NCBI GenBank assembly: GCA_964563535.1
Contig: CAZLXP010000058.1
Span: 1 to 15,824, forward strand
Length of the DNA stretch: 15,824 nucleotides
DNA from: WVWN01 sp964563535
Lineage (GTDB): Bacteria; RBG-13-66-14; B26-G2; WVWN01
Reading direction: 5' to 3'
Every line of letters begins with the position of its first letter. The stretch's first letter is position 1. The notes under the pieces were generated by a model. It saw nothing but the letters and a program-made list of their open reading frames with translations, searched no databases and had not been told where the DNA came from. Positions 7,156-13,339 of the stretch are shown here, one piece after another. A program made the position numbers and the translations under genes.

Positions 7156-7331
7156 TAGCCACTCTCCCTGTTCAGGTCCTTGTCGGATTATTTTACCTTT
7201 CATCTACTTTATGAAATAAAATTCCATTTCGACGAATTAAACGCGGCGAAACCGTTAACGTCGGCCTCGGCGCGTAAACGTACGCCGCGATACGCCGTCT
7301 CGCGTTCTGGAAAGCGTTGGGATGAAGTTGG

Positions 7332-8081
7332 CTACTTAAGTTTTAAATCCAGTTTGTAAATCCTGCGCGACCCGGTATCCCCCAGAAATAAGTAATCGCC
7401 GTCCCAGGCAAGGCCGGCGGGGTGGCACCCGGGGGTGCAGAACTTGCCGTCGACGTCGAAGTTCAATTCGCCGTGGCGGTTGAGCCAACCGTTCCGCCAG
7501 TCCGCGGACCAGACGCGGCCGTCCGCCCGCGCCAATCCCCTGATGATTTCTTCTCCCGGCCCGACGCGCCACCAAGGCCCGGGGGTCCATCCGGCGTCGA
7601 ATTCGTAGACGCCGCGCGTCGCCTGGTCGAAGACGTAAAACGTCCCGGCGTAGAAGTACATACCGCGGATATCGCTGAGGCCGGTGGGGAAGCGCGCCAC
7701 CTCTTCGAGACGCGGCTCGAGGAGGTGCCGGTAAACGTCCCCCGTGGCGCCGTGGGCTACGTAGAGGTACGTGCCGTCGGCGCACACCGCGGACGGCGGG
7801 CCGTAGCTCGGCGTTACGGACGAAAGGACCGAGCCGGTGTCCGGGTCGATTTTGTAGATCATGCCCGCGCCCTCCTCGTCCACCAGCCAGATATACTGCT
7901 TGGCGTACGTCATATCGACGGAGCCTCTGGCGGGCGTTTTGAAAAATCGAACGACCTCGAAGTACGACGTCCGCTTCGGAATTTCCGGCGCGCTGGGGCC
8001 GGCGCTGCAGCTCATTAGGGCGGCGGTCGCCAGCAGGAGGGCGGCGCGGGCGAGGCGAAATTCCGCGGGGCTTTTGTTCAT
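7332..8081 (-). CDS. Propeller-like lipoprotein, second gene of an operon
   Basis: A 249-residue protein. The ATG at 8081 overlaps the stop of the preceding gene as ATGA, so translation is probably coupled. Residues 1-24 are a signal ending LMSC, so Cys25 is a likely lipidation site. The rest consists of about five repeats of ~40 residues with the W/F-V-x-D and Y-x-[FI]-D pattern of a beta-propeller (YIWLVDEEGAGMIYKID, YLYVAHG, TFYVFDQATRGVYEFD, RVWSADWRNGW, YLFLGDTGSRRIYKLD). These are not classical NHL blades. A 'FCTPGCHPAGLAWDGDYLF' stretch near residue 217 resembles the GLAWDG-type propellers of candidate-phylum bacteria and has two cysteines that could pair. Role unknown; probably an envelope binding protein partnered with the upstream small membrane protein. 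Confidence 0.8.
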   Translation of the reverse strand: MNKSPAEFRLARAALLLATAALMSCSAGPSAPEIPKRTSYFEVVRFFKTPARGSVDMTYAKQYIWLVDEEGAGMIYKIDPDTGSVLSSVTPSYGPPSAVCADGTYLYVAHGATGDVYRHLLEPRLEEVARFPTGLSDIRGMYFYAGTFYVFDQATRGVYEFDAGWTPGPWWRVGPGEEIIRGLARADGRVWSADWRNGWLNRHGELNFDVDGKFCTPGCHPAGLAWDGDYLFLGDTGSRRIYKLDLKLK

Positions 8082-8455
8082 TCGTCGGTGGCGGTGCCGG
8101 TCGTCGTTTCCCCAGCCGCGTTATCGGGGTTCGCCGTTTCCGCGGCGTCCGAGTCGGCCGGCCCGAAGTCGAAGTATTCCTCGAACTCTTCCGCCTCCTT
8201 GACCTCTTGTTCCTTCTCGACGTCGGCCTGTTTTTTCTTCTTGGCGTCGTTGATGCCCTGCCATATCGCGATGGCCGCGATGCCGCCGATGGCGATTAAA
8301 CCGAAGACGGGGACGCTTATGCCTTCCGAGGGTTCCTCGTACGGTTGGGGGGGGCCCGTTGCCGCCAAGGCCGCGGGCGCGCCCGATACGATGAAGCCGC
8401 CGGTCGCCAACGAGGCCGCGGCGACGTACGCCAGAACCCTTTGTATGCGTAACAT
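8078..8455 (-). CDS. Small membrane protein with acidic C-terminus, unknown function
   Basis: A 125-residue protein. The start ATG at 8455 has AAAGGCGG upstream. Residues 1-31 form a signal-like Ala-rich segment (ending ALA-ATG), and a second hydrophobic helix spans ~48-67 (VPVFGLIAIGGIAAIAIW). A KKKK patch is followed by a Lys/Glu-rich, coiled-coil-prone stretch (~72-92) and an acidic, Thr/Ala-rich disordered end. By the positive-inside rule the KKKK patch suggests the C-terminal part is cytoplasmic, with the first segment cleaved or acting as a second helix. It has an excellent promoter and overlaps the downstream lipoprotein gene by 4 bases (ATGA), so the two likely work together. I do not recognise the family. 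Confidence 0.75.
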   Translation of the reverse strand: MLRIQRVLAYVAAASLATGGFIVSGAPAALAATGPPQPYEEPSEGISVPVFGLIAIGGIAAIAIWQGINDAKKKKQADVEKEQEVKEAEEFEEYFDFGPADSDAAETANPDNAAGETTTGTATDE

Positions 8456-8498
8456 AGTTAGCCGCCTTTCCCGTTAACACGGTCTTCCTTCACACAAT

Positions 8499-8527
8499 AT
8501 TTTAGCACCGCCGCGCGGGCGTGTCAA
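8499..8527 (-). promoter_or_regulatory. near-consensus promoter of small membrane protein / lipoprotein operon
   Basis: On the minus strand: consensus TTGACA (8527-8522), a 17-bp spacer, and TAAAAT (8504-8499). It lies 44 bases before the start codon, in the 148-base gap shared with the divergent kinase gene. Confidence 0.75.
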
Positions 8528-8552
8528 AGGCTAATTCGCGGCCACTCCGCCC

Positions 8553-8581
8553 TTGTGCCGACGCCGGCGTTCTATTATAAT
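8553..8581 (+). promoter_or_regulatory. promoter of PfkB-family kinase gene
   Basis: TTGTGC (8553-8558), a 17-bp spacer, and consensus TATAAT (8576-8581). AAAGGAG and the start codon follow within 23 bases, giving a very short leader. Confidence 0.6.
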
Positions 8582-8603
8582 CCGACCGTAAAGGAGAAGC
8601 GGG

Positions 8604-9539
8604 ATGAAACTCCCATGGGTGGCGCCTCGGCGTAAGGAGTTCGACGTCGTCGGCATGGGCGACGCGGCGATGGACGTATTGGCCGTCGTGGAGCGGTTGC
8701 CGGCGCTCGACGAGAAAATACACGCGCTCGAGATGGACCGCCAGGGCGGCGGCCCCGTCGCGACCGCGCTTACCGTCGTCGCGCGCATGGGCTTCCGAGC
8801 CGCCTTCGCCGGCCAGGTGGGCGACGATTTCGCGGGGCAATTTATAATCGACGAGTTCAAGCGCGAGGGCATCGACTTGCGCGGCGAGGTGGTCCACCCG
8901 CGCACGGAGTCGCAGATCTCGCTTATCCTGGTGGACCGGCCGACGGCGAAGCGGACCGTGGTCTCCGGCCGGGGCAAACTGGCGGAGGCGCTCTGCGACC
9001 GCTTGCGCCACGAGATGTCGCGGAAGGGGAAAATACTCCACGTCGACGGCTACGACATGGACGCGGCCATCTGCTTCGCCGACGAATGCAAAATGGCCGG
9101 GGGCATAGTCGTTTACGACGCGGGTTCGGTCAAGGAAGGCTCGCCCGAGCTCCTGGCGCGGACGGACGTCGCCGTCGTGAGCCGCGCCTTCGCCGATAAG
9201 ATGTTCGGCCATCAGGATTGGGAGGCGGCGTGCCGCGCCCTCACCGAGATGGGCCCTTCCTACGCGGGCGTTACGTTGGGCGGCGAGGGCGCCGTCGGCC
9301 TGGACGGCGAGGATTTCTTCGAGGTCCCGGCGTTCAAGGTGGAGCCGCTGGTCGATACCACCGGCGCCGGCGACGTCTTCCACGGCGCCCTCGACGTCGG
9401 CATCCTCAAGGGTTGGGATTTCAAGACGGCCATGACCTTCGCCTCGGCGGTGGCGGCGATGAAGTGCCGGCGGCTGGGCGGCCGCGCCGGCATCCCCACT
9501 TTCGAGGACGCGACCGCGTTTCTGAACGAGCGGGGATAA
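8604..9539 (+). CDS. PfkB-family carbohydrate/nucleoside kinase
   Basis: A 311-residue cytoplasmic kinase of normal length for the ribokinase/PfkB family. The ATG at 8604 follows AAAGGAG. The family's N-terminal start is present (FDVVGMGDAAMDVL, residues 13-26), with the substrate-binding Asp in the G-D-x-x-x-D region. The first signature region is 'GGGPVATALTVVARMG' (48-63, then GDD). The C-terminal signature DTTGAGDVFHGAL begins at residue 251, so the catalytic base is Asp257 of the GAGD anion hole. These enzymes transfer phosphate from ATP to a sugar or nucleoside hydroxyl. The exact substrate cannot be read. The 'DMDRQGGG'-type segment and the lack of an obvious sugar-binding lid insertion leave ribokinase-like, fructokinase-like and nucleoside kinase options open. 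It has its own promoter. The hydrolase gene follows after 85 bases, with no terminator seen between, so co-transcription is possible. Confidence 0.9.
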   Translation: MKLPWVAPRRKEFDVVGMGDAAMDVLAVVERLPALDEKIHALEMDRQGGGPVATALTVVARMGFRAAFAGQVGDDFAGQFIIDEFKREGIDLRGEVVHPRTESQISLILVDRPTAKRTVVSGRGKLAEALCDRLRHEMSRKGKILHVDGYDMDAAICFADECKMAGGIVVYDAGSVKEGSPELLARTDVAVVSRAFADKMFGHQDWEAACRALTEMGPSYAGVTLGGEGAVGLDGEDFFEVPAFKVEPLVDTTGAGDVFHGALDVGILKGWDFKTAMTFASAVAAMKCRRLGGRAGIPTFEDATAFLNERG

Positions 9540-9624
9540 AATTTTAAATAAAGTCATATCGGAGTTTAGGGCACTGGCTGCGGCGTCGACGTTCGTACGC
9601 GGCGCCGTCGCTTAGGGTCGAAAC

Positions 9625-10545
9625 ATGGCCGAGCGCGAGTGGCTCGAGGTCCCGGTCTTCATCCACGGCATCACGTCGGAGCGTGAGCCGCAATCCCACG
9701 TCTCCACCTATTTGGCTTTCCTGGCCCTGATAAACGAGGCGCTCGCGGCGCGGGGGAAGGAGCGATTCGCCGACCCCCCGATTATGGTGGAGTGGGGATG
9801 GGAGGCCTCGTTGGGCAGGGACAAGTACCTGGCCGAGGCGGAGCGGCTCGTCGCCGGCGAGGCGTTGCCGTTGGCGGAGAAGGGCCGGCGTATAACGCTT
9901 AATCCTTTACATCGCTTAGCCGACGGCGCCCGGGAGGCCTTCCTCTACGGCTTCGCCGACATGTTCTACTACGTATCGGCGGACGGCCGGCGCGCGGTCC
10001 GCGACAACGTCTTCCGCCACCTCGAGGACAAAATCGAGAGCGCGGAGAAGGCCGGCGGCCGCGGCCGCGCCAGCGTCTCGCTGACGTTCATCGCCCACAG
10101 CGCCGGGACGGTCATCGCGCACGATTTCCTGTATCGGCTTTTCGGCTGGGGGGCGCAGCCGCCCTTCGGCCTGACGTTCAACAAAATACGGCGCCTCGCC
10201 CGGCGCCGGCGCCTGCGCGTACGCCGGTTTTACACCATGGGCTCGCCCATCGCGCCGTTCATCTTCCGCTCGGAGGCCCTGGTCGAGAAGATATTGAAGA
10301 AGGAGAAGTTGAACCCGGCGGTTATAGGCCTGGGCCCCGAGGGCGGCCTCGCGAACCCGCGCTGGGTAAATTTCTGGACCCGGGAAGACCTCGTCTCTTA
10401 TCCGGTAGCGTTCTTATACGAGGAGGCGGCCGGCGAGGCCGTCGTCGTCGACCGGGCCGTGGACTTGAACGAGGGCTTCCCCGCGGTCCACGGGAAATAT
10501 TGGCGCTCGGCCGAGATCGCCGATTGTGTGGCGGAGACGTTTTAA
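9625..10545 (+). CDS. Alpha/beta-hydrolase (serine esterase/lipase-like)
   Basis: A 306-residue protein without a signal peptide, so probably cytoplasmic. The oxyanion-type HGI motif is at residues 14-16 (VFIHGIT). The nucleophile elbow is 'FIAHSAGTVIAHD', with Ser159 in a H-S-A-G setting (G-x-S-x-G variant, Ala in the first Gly place). 'FWTREDLVSYPVAF' gives Asp255 and 'VHGKYW' gives His289. Together Ser159-Asp255-His289 make a sensible catalytic triad in the correct order. An Arg-rich stretch (RRLARRRRLRVRR, ~191-203) could bind a surface or nucleic acid, or just be a lid loop. The family recalls uncharacterised lipase-like hydrolases; the substrate is unknown. The ribosome site is weak (AGGG). 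Downstream lies the comM 5' remnant. Confidence 0.75.
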   Translation: MAEREWLEVPVFIHGITSEREPQSHVSTYLAFLALINEALAARGKERFADPPIMVEWGWEASLGRDKYLAEAERLVAGEALPLAEKGRRITLNPLHRLADGAREAFLYGFADMFYYVSADGRRAVRDNVFRHLEDKIESAEKAGGRGRASVSLTFIAHSAGTVIAHDFLYRLFGWGAQPPFGLTFNKIRRLARRRRLRVRRFYTMGSPIAPFIFRSEALVEKILKKEKLNPAVIGLGPEGGLANPRWVNFWTREDLVSYPVAFLYEEAAGEAVVVDRAVDLNEGFPAVHGKYWRSAEIADCVAETF

Positions 10546-10563
10546 GGCGAAGCGATATCCAAT

Positions 10564-10623
10564 ATGGCACACGCCAAAGTCATATCCGCGGGCCTACGGG
10601 GAAAAACATCCTACTTAGCTTAG
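10564..10623 (+). pseudogene. comM/yifB 5'-end remnant, 19-codon dead frame
   Basis: ATG at 10564 opens MAHAKVISAGLRGKTSYLA and stops at TAG (10621-10623). Residues HAKVISAGL are identical to residues 2-10 of the intact ComM at 13340, and the DNA is identical for 26 bases (10570-10595 against 13343-13368). After that the two sequences have nothing in common. The left copy has an extra codon (GCA) after ATG. It is either the original comM start left behind by an insertion, or a duplicated end. It is too short and too abruptly broken to be a gene. Confidence 0.6.
10570..10595 (+). repeat. 26-bp direct repeat, left copy
   Basis: It runs CACGCCAAAGTC...CGCGGGCCT and is identical to 13343-13368. 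The right copy forms codons 2-10 of comM. The copies are spaced 2,773 bases apart. A 26-base exact match is far beyond chance in 16 kb. Confidence 0.9.
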
Positions 10624-10665
10624 AGGGTCGCCGGGAGAGCGATTTTCGGGTTTTGATAGTGGCAC

Positions 10666-12045
10666 ATGGCGAGAGGAAGCGATAGGGGACCGCGAGTAGC
10701 GGCGGCGGAAAACGCGGCGCGGTTGCGGCCGCGCCTCGGGATGAGGGCGGCTAAGCCCCTCGTATTTATCCTCTTTGCCGTAATACTGGTTTTAGGTTCG
10801 GTAAACGTTATCTCGAAAAGCCGCTGGGCCGATTTCCACTGGTATTATTGGGCCGGGGGGCGCGTTTTTACGGGCGCCGATTTATACACGTACGTGTTGG
10901 ACGGGTATATATACCCGCCGTTCTTCGCGGTCGCGATGTATCCGCTCTCGCTCTTGCCGCGGACGGCGGCCGCGGCGATATGGTACGCGGGGAACGTCGT
11001 TTCGCTCGTTACGTTGTTCGGCGTTACTTATTATTTACTGGTTAATCCTGCTCGCGCGTTGGCGCCCTGGGCCGCGGAACAATGGCGGCGAGTAAAGCGG
11101 GGTAAAATAGATTCGGTCGTAGTAATTACTTTTGTCGCGACGGCGCCTTTTTGGGCTTTGAATTTACAGCTCGGTCAGATCAATATGTACCTGTGGGCGC
11201 TGGCGGTCCTGGCGGCGTATTTCGATCGGCGCGGTAAACGTTTAGCCGCCGGCGTGCTCTTGGGCTGCGCGTGCGCCATCAAACTCGCGCCGGCCCTAAT
11301 TTTCTTGTATTTCCTTTTTCGGCGCCGGTACGCCGTCGTCGCGGTGGCCGTTTTCACCGCCGCTTTACTCTTCCTCGCGCCCGCCGCGGTTACCGGCTGG
11401 GGCCGGAACGCCGAGCTCCTTCGGGAGTGGCAGTGGCGGGTGGTCCGCGCGGGAATGGTGGAGGATTTCGTCTACCGCGTGGAGGGGAATCAATCGCTCG
11501 GGGCGTTCGTTTACCGGGGTTGTCAATTCCTGGGATTATGCCCCGCGGAGGAGCCCCGGGACGTCGTGGCGGCAAAACCCGTCATCAAGGTCGCGACGGC
11601 CGCGGCGGTCGCGTCTTTATTCGTGTTGGGCTTTCTGCGCCGGCGGCCTTCGCCGGCCGGGCCCGACGAGGCCCGCGGGGTTATGGTCGATAATTTATAT
11701 TTCTCGTTGACCGTGACGGGCGCGGCGTTGATATCGCCTTTCGCCTGGGACGCGCATTACGTCGTCCTGGTAGTCCCCTTTATGGCGGCGGCGTACGCGT
11801 TGAAAACGTTCGGGCCCCGGAGGGCGGCGCGCGGGGTCGCTATCGCCTTTTTATCGGGAGGGGTATTATTGTCGGTAGTGACGAGCAACCTGTGGGGGGC
11901 CGCGGTCGCCGCCGTGGCCTATCATTACCGGGGGGTGGCGGCCGCGGCGATACTGGTATACGCCGCAGTTCTCCTCTTGTTGCTCGAGTTGCGTTTCGGC
12001 CCGGGCCGGAGGGTCGCGCCCCCGGAGCTCGCCCGCGCGGAGTAG
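10666..12045 (+). CDS. GT87-family-like polytopic glycosyltransferase (DUF2029)
   Basis: A 459-residue membrane protein with about ten hydrophobic helices. GT87 enzymes (PimE type) move mannose or a related sugar from a polyprenyl-phosphate donor to a lipid or glycan at the outer face of the inner membrane. The family's landmarks are visible. Asp56 in ADFHWYYWAGG lies just after the first helix, matching the essential loop-1 Asp position. These are followed by G-A-D-L-Y, then Y-I-Y-P-P-F-F-A, then NLQLGQINMYLWAL, then AIKLAPALIFLYFLFRRR, and EGNQSLGAFVYR. The start is uncertain. ATG 10666 has no ribosome site, and the first 25 residues are a hydrophilic Arg-rich leader. ATG at 10741 (MRAAKPLVFILF), just before the first helix, is a good alternative. 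No sugar-nucleotide or polyprenol partner gene is nearby. Acceptor unknown. Confidence 0.8.
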   Translation: MARGSDRGPRVAAAENAARLRPRLGMRAAKPLVFILFAVILVLGSVNVISKSRWADFHWYYWAGGRVFTGADLYTYVLDGYIYPPFFAVAMYPLSLLPRTAAAAIWYAGNVVSLVTLFGVTYYLLVNPARALAPWAAEQWRRVKRGKIDSVVVITFVATAPFWALNLQLGQINMYLWALAVLAAYFDRRGKRLAAGVLLGCACAIKLAPALIFLYFLFRRRYAVVAVAVFTAALLFLAPAAVTGWGRNAELLREWQWRVVRAGMVEDFVYRVEGNQSLGAFVYRGCQFLGLCPAEEPRDVVAAKPVIKVATAAAVASLFVLGFLRRRPSPAGPDEARGVMVDNLYFSLTVTGAALISPFAWDAHYVVLVVPFMAAAYALKTFGPRRAARGVAIAFLSGGVLLSVVTSNLWGAAVAAVAYHYRGVAAAAILVYAAVLLLLLELRFGPGRRVAPPELARAE

Positions 12046-12159
12046 AGTTAGGCGGTAGCGGGTTCACCGATTTCACAAGGCCCATAGACTTGGGCAAAAG
12101 ATTAGGCGCGGGCATTACGTTGTATTCGCGCCCGCGGGCGTAAGCCGGCGCCGGAGCTG

Positions 12160-12175
12160 GAACGTTCTGAACGTT
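12160..12175. promoter_or_regulatory. GAACGTT direct repeat at the AT-rich island edge
   Basis: GAACGTT occurs at 12160-12166 and 12169-12175, a 9-bp period. The first copy is part of the palindrome GAACGTTC. It lies just where the G+C content drops, 39 bases before the start of the membrane gene. A further TGAACGTT is at 13313-13320 on the far side of that gene. It may be an operator or an insertion footprint. The rest of 12046-12213 shows no gene. The promoter of the membrane gene is not clear. Confidence 0.3.
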
Positions 12176-12213
12176 TTTACGTCTAGTAATCGTTAGTTAT
12201 TTAAGGAGGCTTT

Positions 12214-13221
12214 ATGATTTCGGAACGTGTTAAAGCGTCCCGAGAAGGTTTGAGGTTCTCGTTTTATATCGTCTTAGGTTTAGCTTTGGCTGAAGCCGTA
12301 AAAAAAACCGTATCTATATACGAATTAAGCACTTTCCGCATTAGTAATTTATGGGACTTTGTTTTAATTAAAGAATCCATCACCGCGGAAATTTTACTTT
12401 TTATAATGTTTTTCACTAGTCTAATACGTTATTGCCACGGGAATACTTTATGCTTAGTGAGGGAACCGACTGATTTTAGGCTCAGGGTTTTATTAACCGA
12501 CATCTTTTTTTTCATAGCCCAAAGTTTGTGGTTTTTTGTTATGGCATTGAAGCTAACGGAAGTAAGAAGCTTTTTAATAGCCTTCTTAGGATTAGTTTTT
12601 TTCGATTTTACGTGGGTTATCGTAAAAAGATTTTTTTGGAAGGACAAACTACCTCCGAGTACCGAATGGATTATTTCAAGTATATTTTCAATTTTATTGG
12701 TATCCTATATTCTAATAAAAGATTTGGCGTTGTATTACCCTTTAACAGTTAGTTATTTCATCGGTTTTTATGGGATTTTACTATTCTTTTTTGATTATGG
12801 TTTTAACCACGCATTCTATACTGGAAAGTGGGACCCGGGCCGGCTTTGTATTTTCGTTGCTGGTCCTTACGGAGATGCTTCCCCGCCGCACGTTATCCAA
12901 AGGAATATCGCTAACGCGGAAAACGTAGGTAGGGATATTCTTTTAAAAGGCCATTATCCTTTTATACCGCATACTATGTTCGCAAGGTGGGAGAGAGACC
13001 CGCGTTTCAAAAGGGCCGAATTTTTAGATTCGTCAGATTATTGGTTAACCCGTTGCGACGCTTTATTTTATATAGGACCATCTCCCGGTACTGATCGCGA
13101 ATTATCATTAGCTAAAAATATGGGAAAAAAAATATATCGTGATATAAACGAAATACCGGAAGGTGTTCTTTGGGCCGCTGAAATAAGGCCCGCCCTTAAA
13201 CAAAGTAGTTTATTCGAATAG
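12214..13221 (+). CDS. Six-TM membrane protein with C-terminal DUF4406/NDT-like domain
   Basis: A 335-residue protein. ATG at 12214 follows AAGGAGG (12203-12209). Residues ~13-190 hold six hydrophobic helices: ~13-33, 57-76, 88-110, 117-137, 147-166 and 172-190. A short linker leads to a soluble domain from ~206. That domain reads FVAGPYGD (Tyr219), NIANAENVGRDILLKGHYPFIPH, CDALFYIG (Asp282), and SPGTDRELSLAKNMGK (Glu296). This is the order of the DUF4406/nucleoside 2-deoxyribosyltransferase superfamily. In NDT the Tyr, Asp and nucleophilic Glu at such places cleave or transfer the nucleoside glycosidic bond. A nucleotide- or NAD-hydrolysing role at the membrane is therefore possible but inferred. 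The gene is strongly AT-rich (32-52% G+C in sampled 60-base blocks against ~70% in comM), with A/T-ending codons. This points to horizontal transfer. Confidence 0.8.
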   Translation: MISERVKASREGLRFSFYIVLGLALAEAVKKTVSIYELSTFRISNLWDFVLIKESITAEILLFIMFFTSLIRYCHGNTLCLVREPTDFRLRVLLTDIFFFIAQSLWFFVMALKLTEVRSFLIAFLGLVFFDFTWVIVKRFFWKDKLPPSTEWIISSIFSILLVSYILIKDLALYYPLTVSYFIGFYGILLFFFDYGFNHAFYTGKWDPGRLCIFVAGPYGDASPPHVIQRNIANAENVGRDILLKGHYPFIPHTMFARWERDPRFKRAEFLDSSDYWLTRCDALFYIGPSPGTDRELSLAKNMGKKIYRDINEIPEGVLWAAEIRPALKQSSLFE

Positions 13222-13270
13222 AAAATCGCTTCGGTTCTACGTTGGTCCCTTTTTTCGGGTTCTTGGCTTT

Positions 13271-13299
13271 TTATCGAAATCGGTCCTTTTAATTATAAT
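13271..13299 (+). promoter_or_regulatory. candidate comM promoter
   Basis: TTATCG (13271-13276), a 17-bp spacer, and consensus TATAAT (13294-13299). It lies 40 bases before the comM start. It is inside the AT-rich flank, so comM may be driven from sequence brought in with the insertion. Confidence 0.5.
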
Positions 13300-13339
13300 A
13301 CGGCAACTATTATGAACGTTACTTTAATCGATGAGGTTA

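Noticed and set aside
8502..9557. Long open frame on the minus strand opposite the kinase gene
   Set aside because: It mirrors the kinase frame, as expected from GC-rich codon bias. Its product has no recognisable motif, and the plus strand has clear PfkB signatures.
10643..10652. TTTTCGGGTT shared with 13252-13261 as possible ends of an inserted element
   Set aside because: A 10-base low-complexity match in the same orientation, not at the repeat boundaries; chance is likely.
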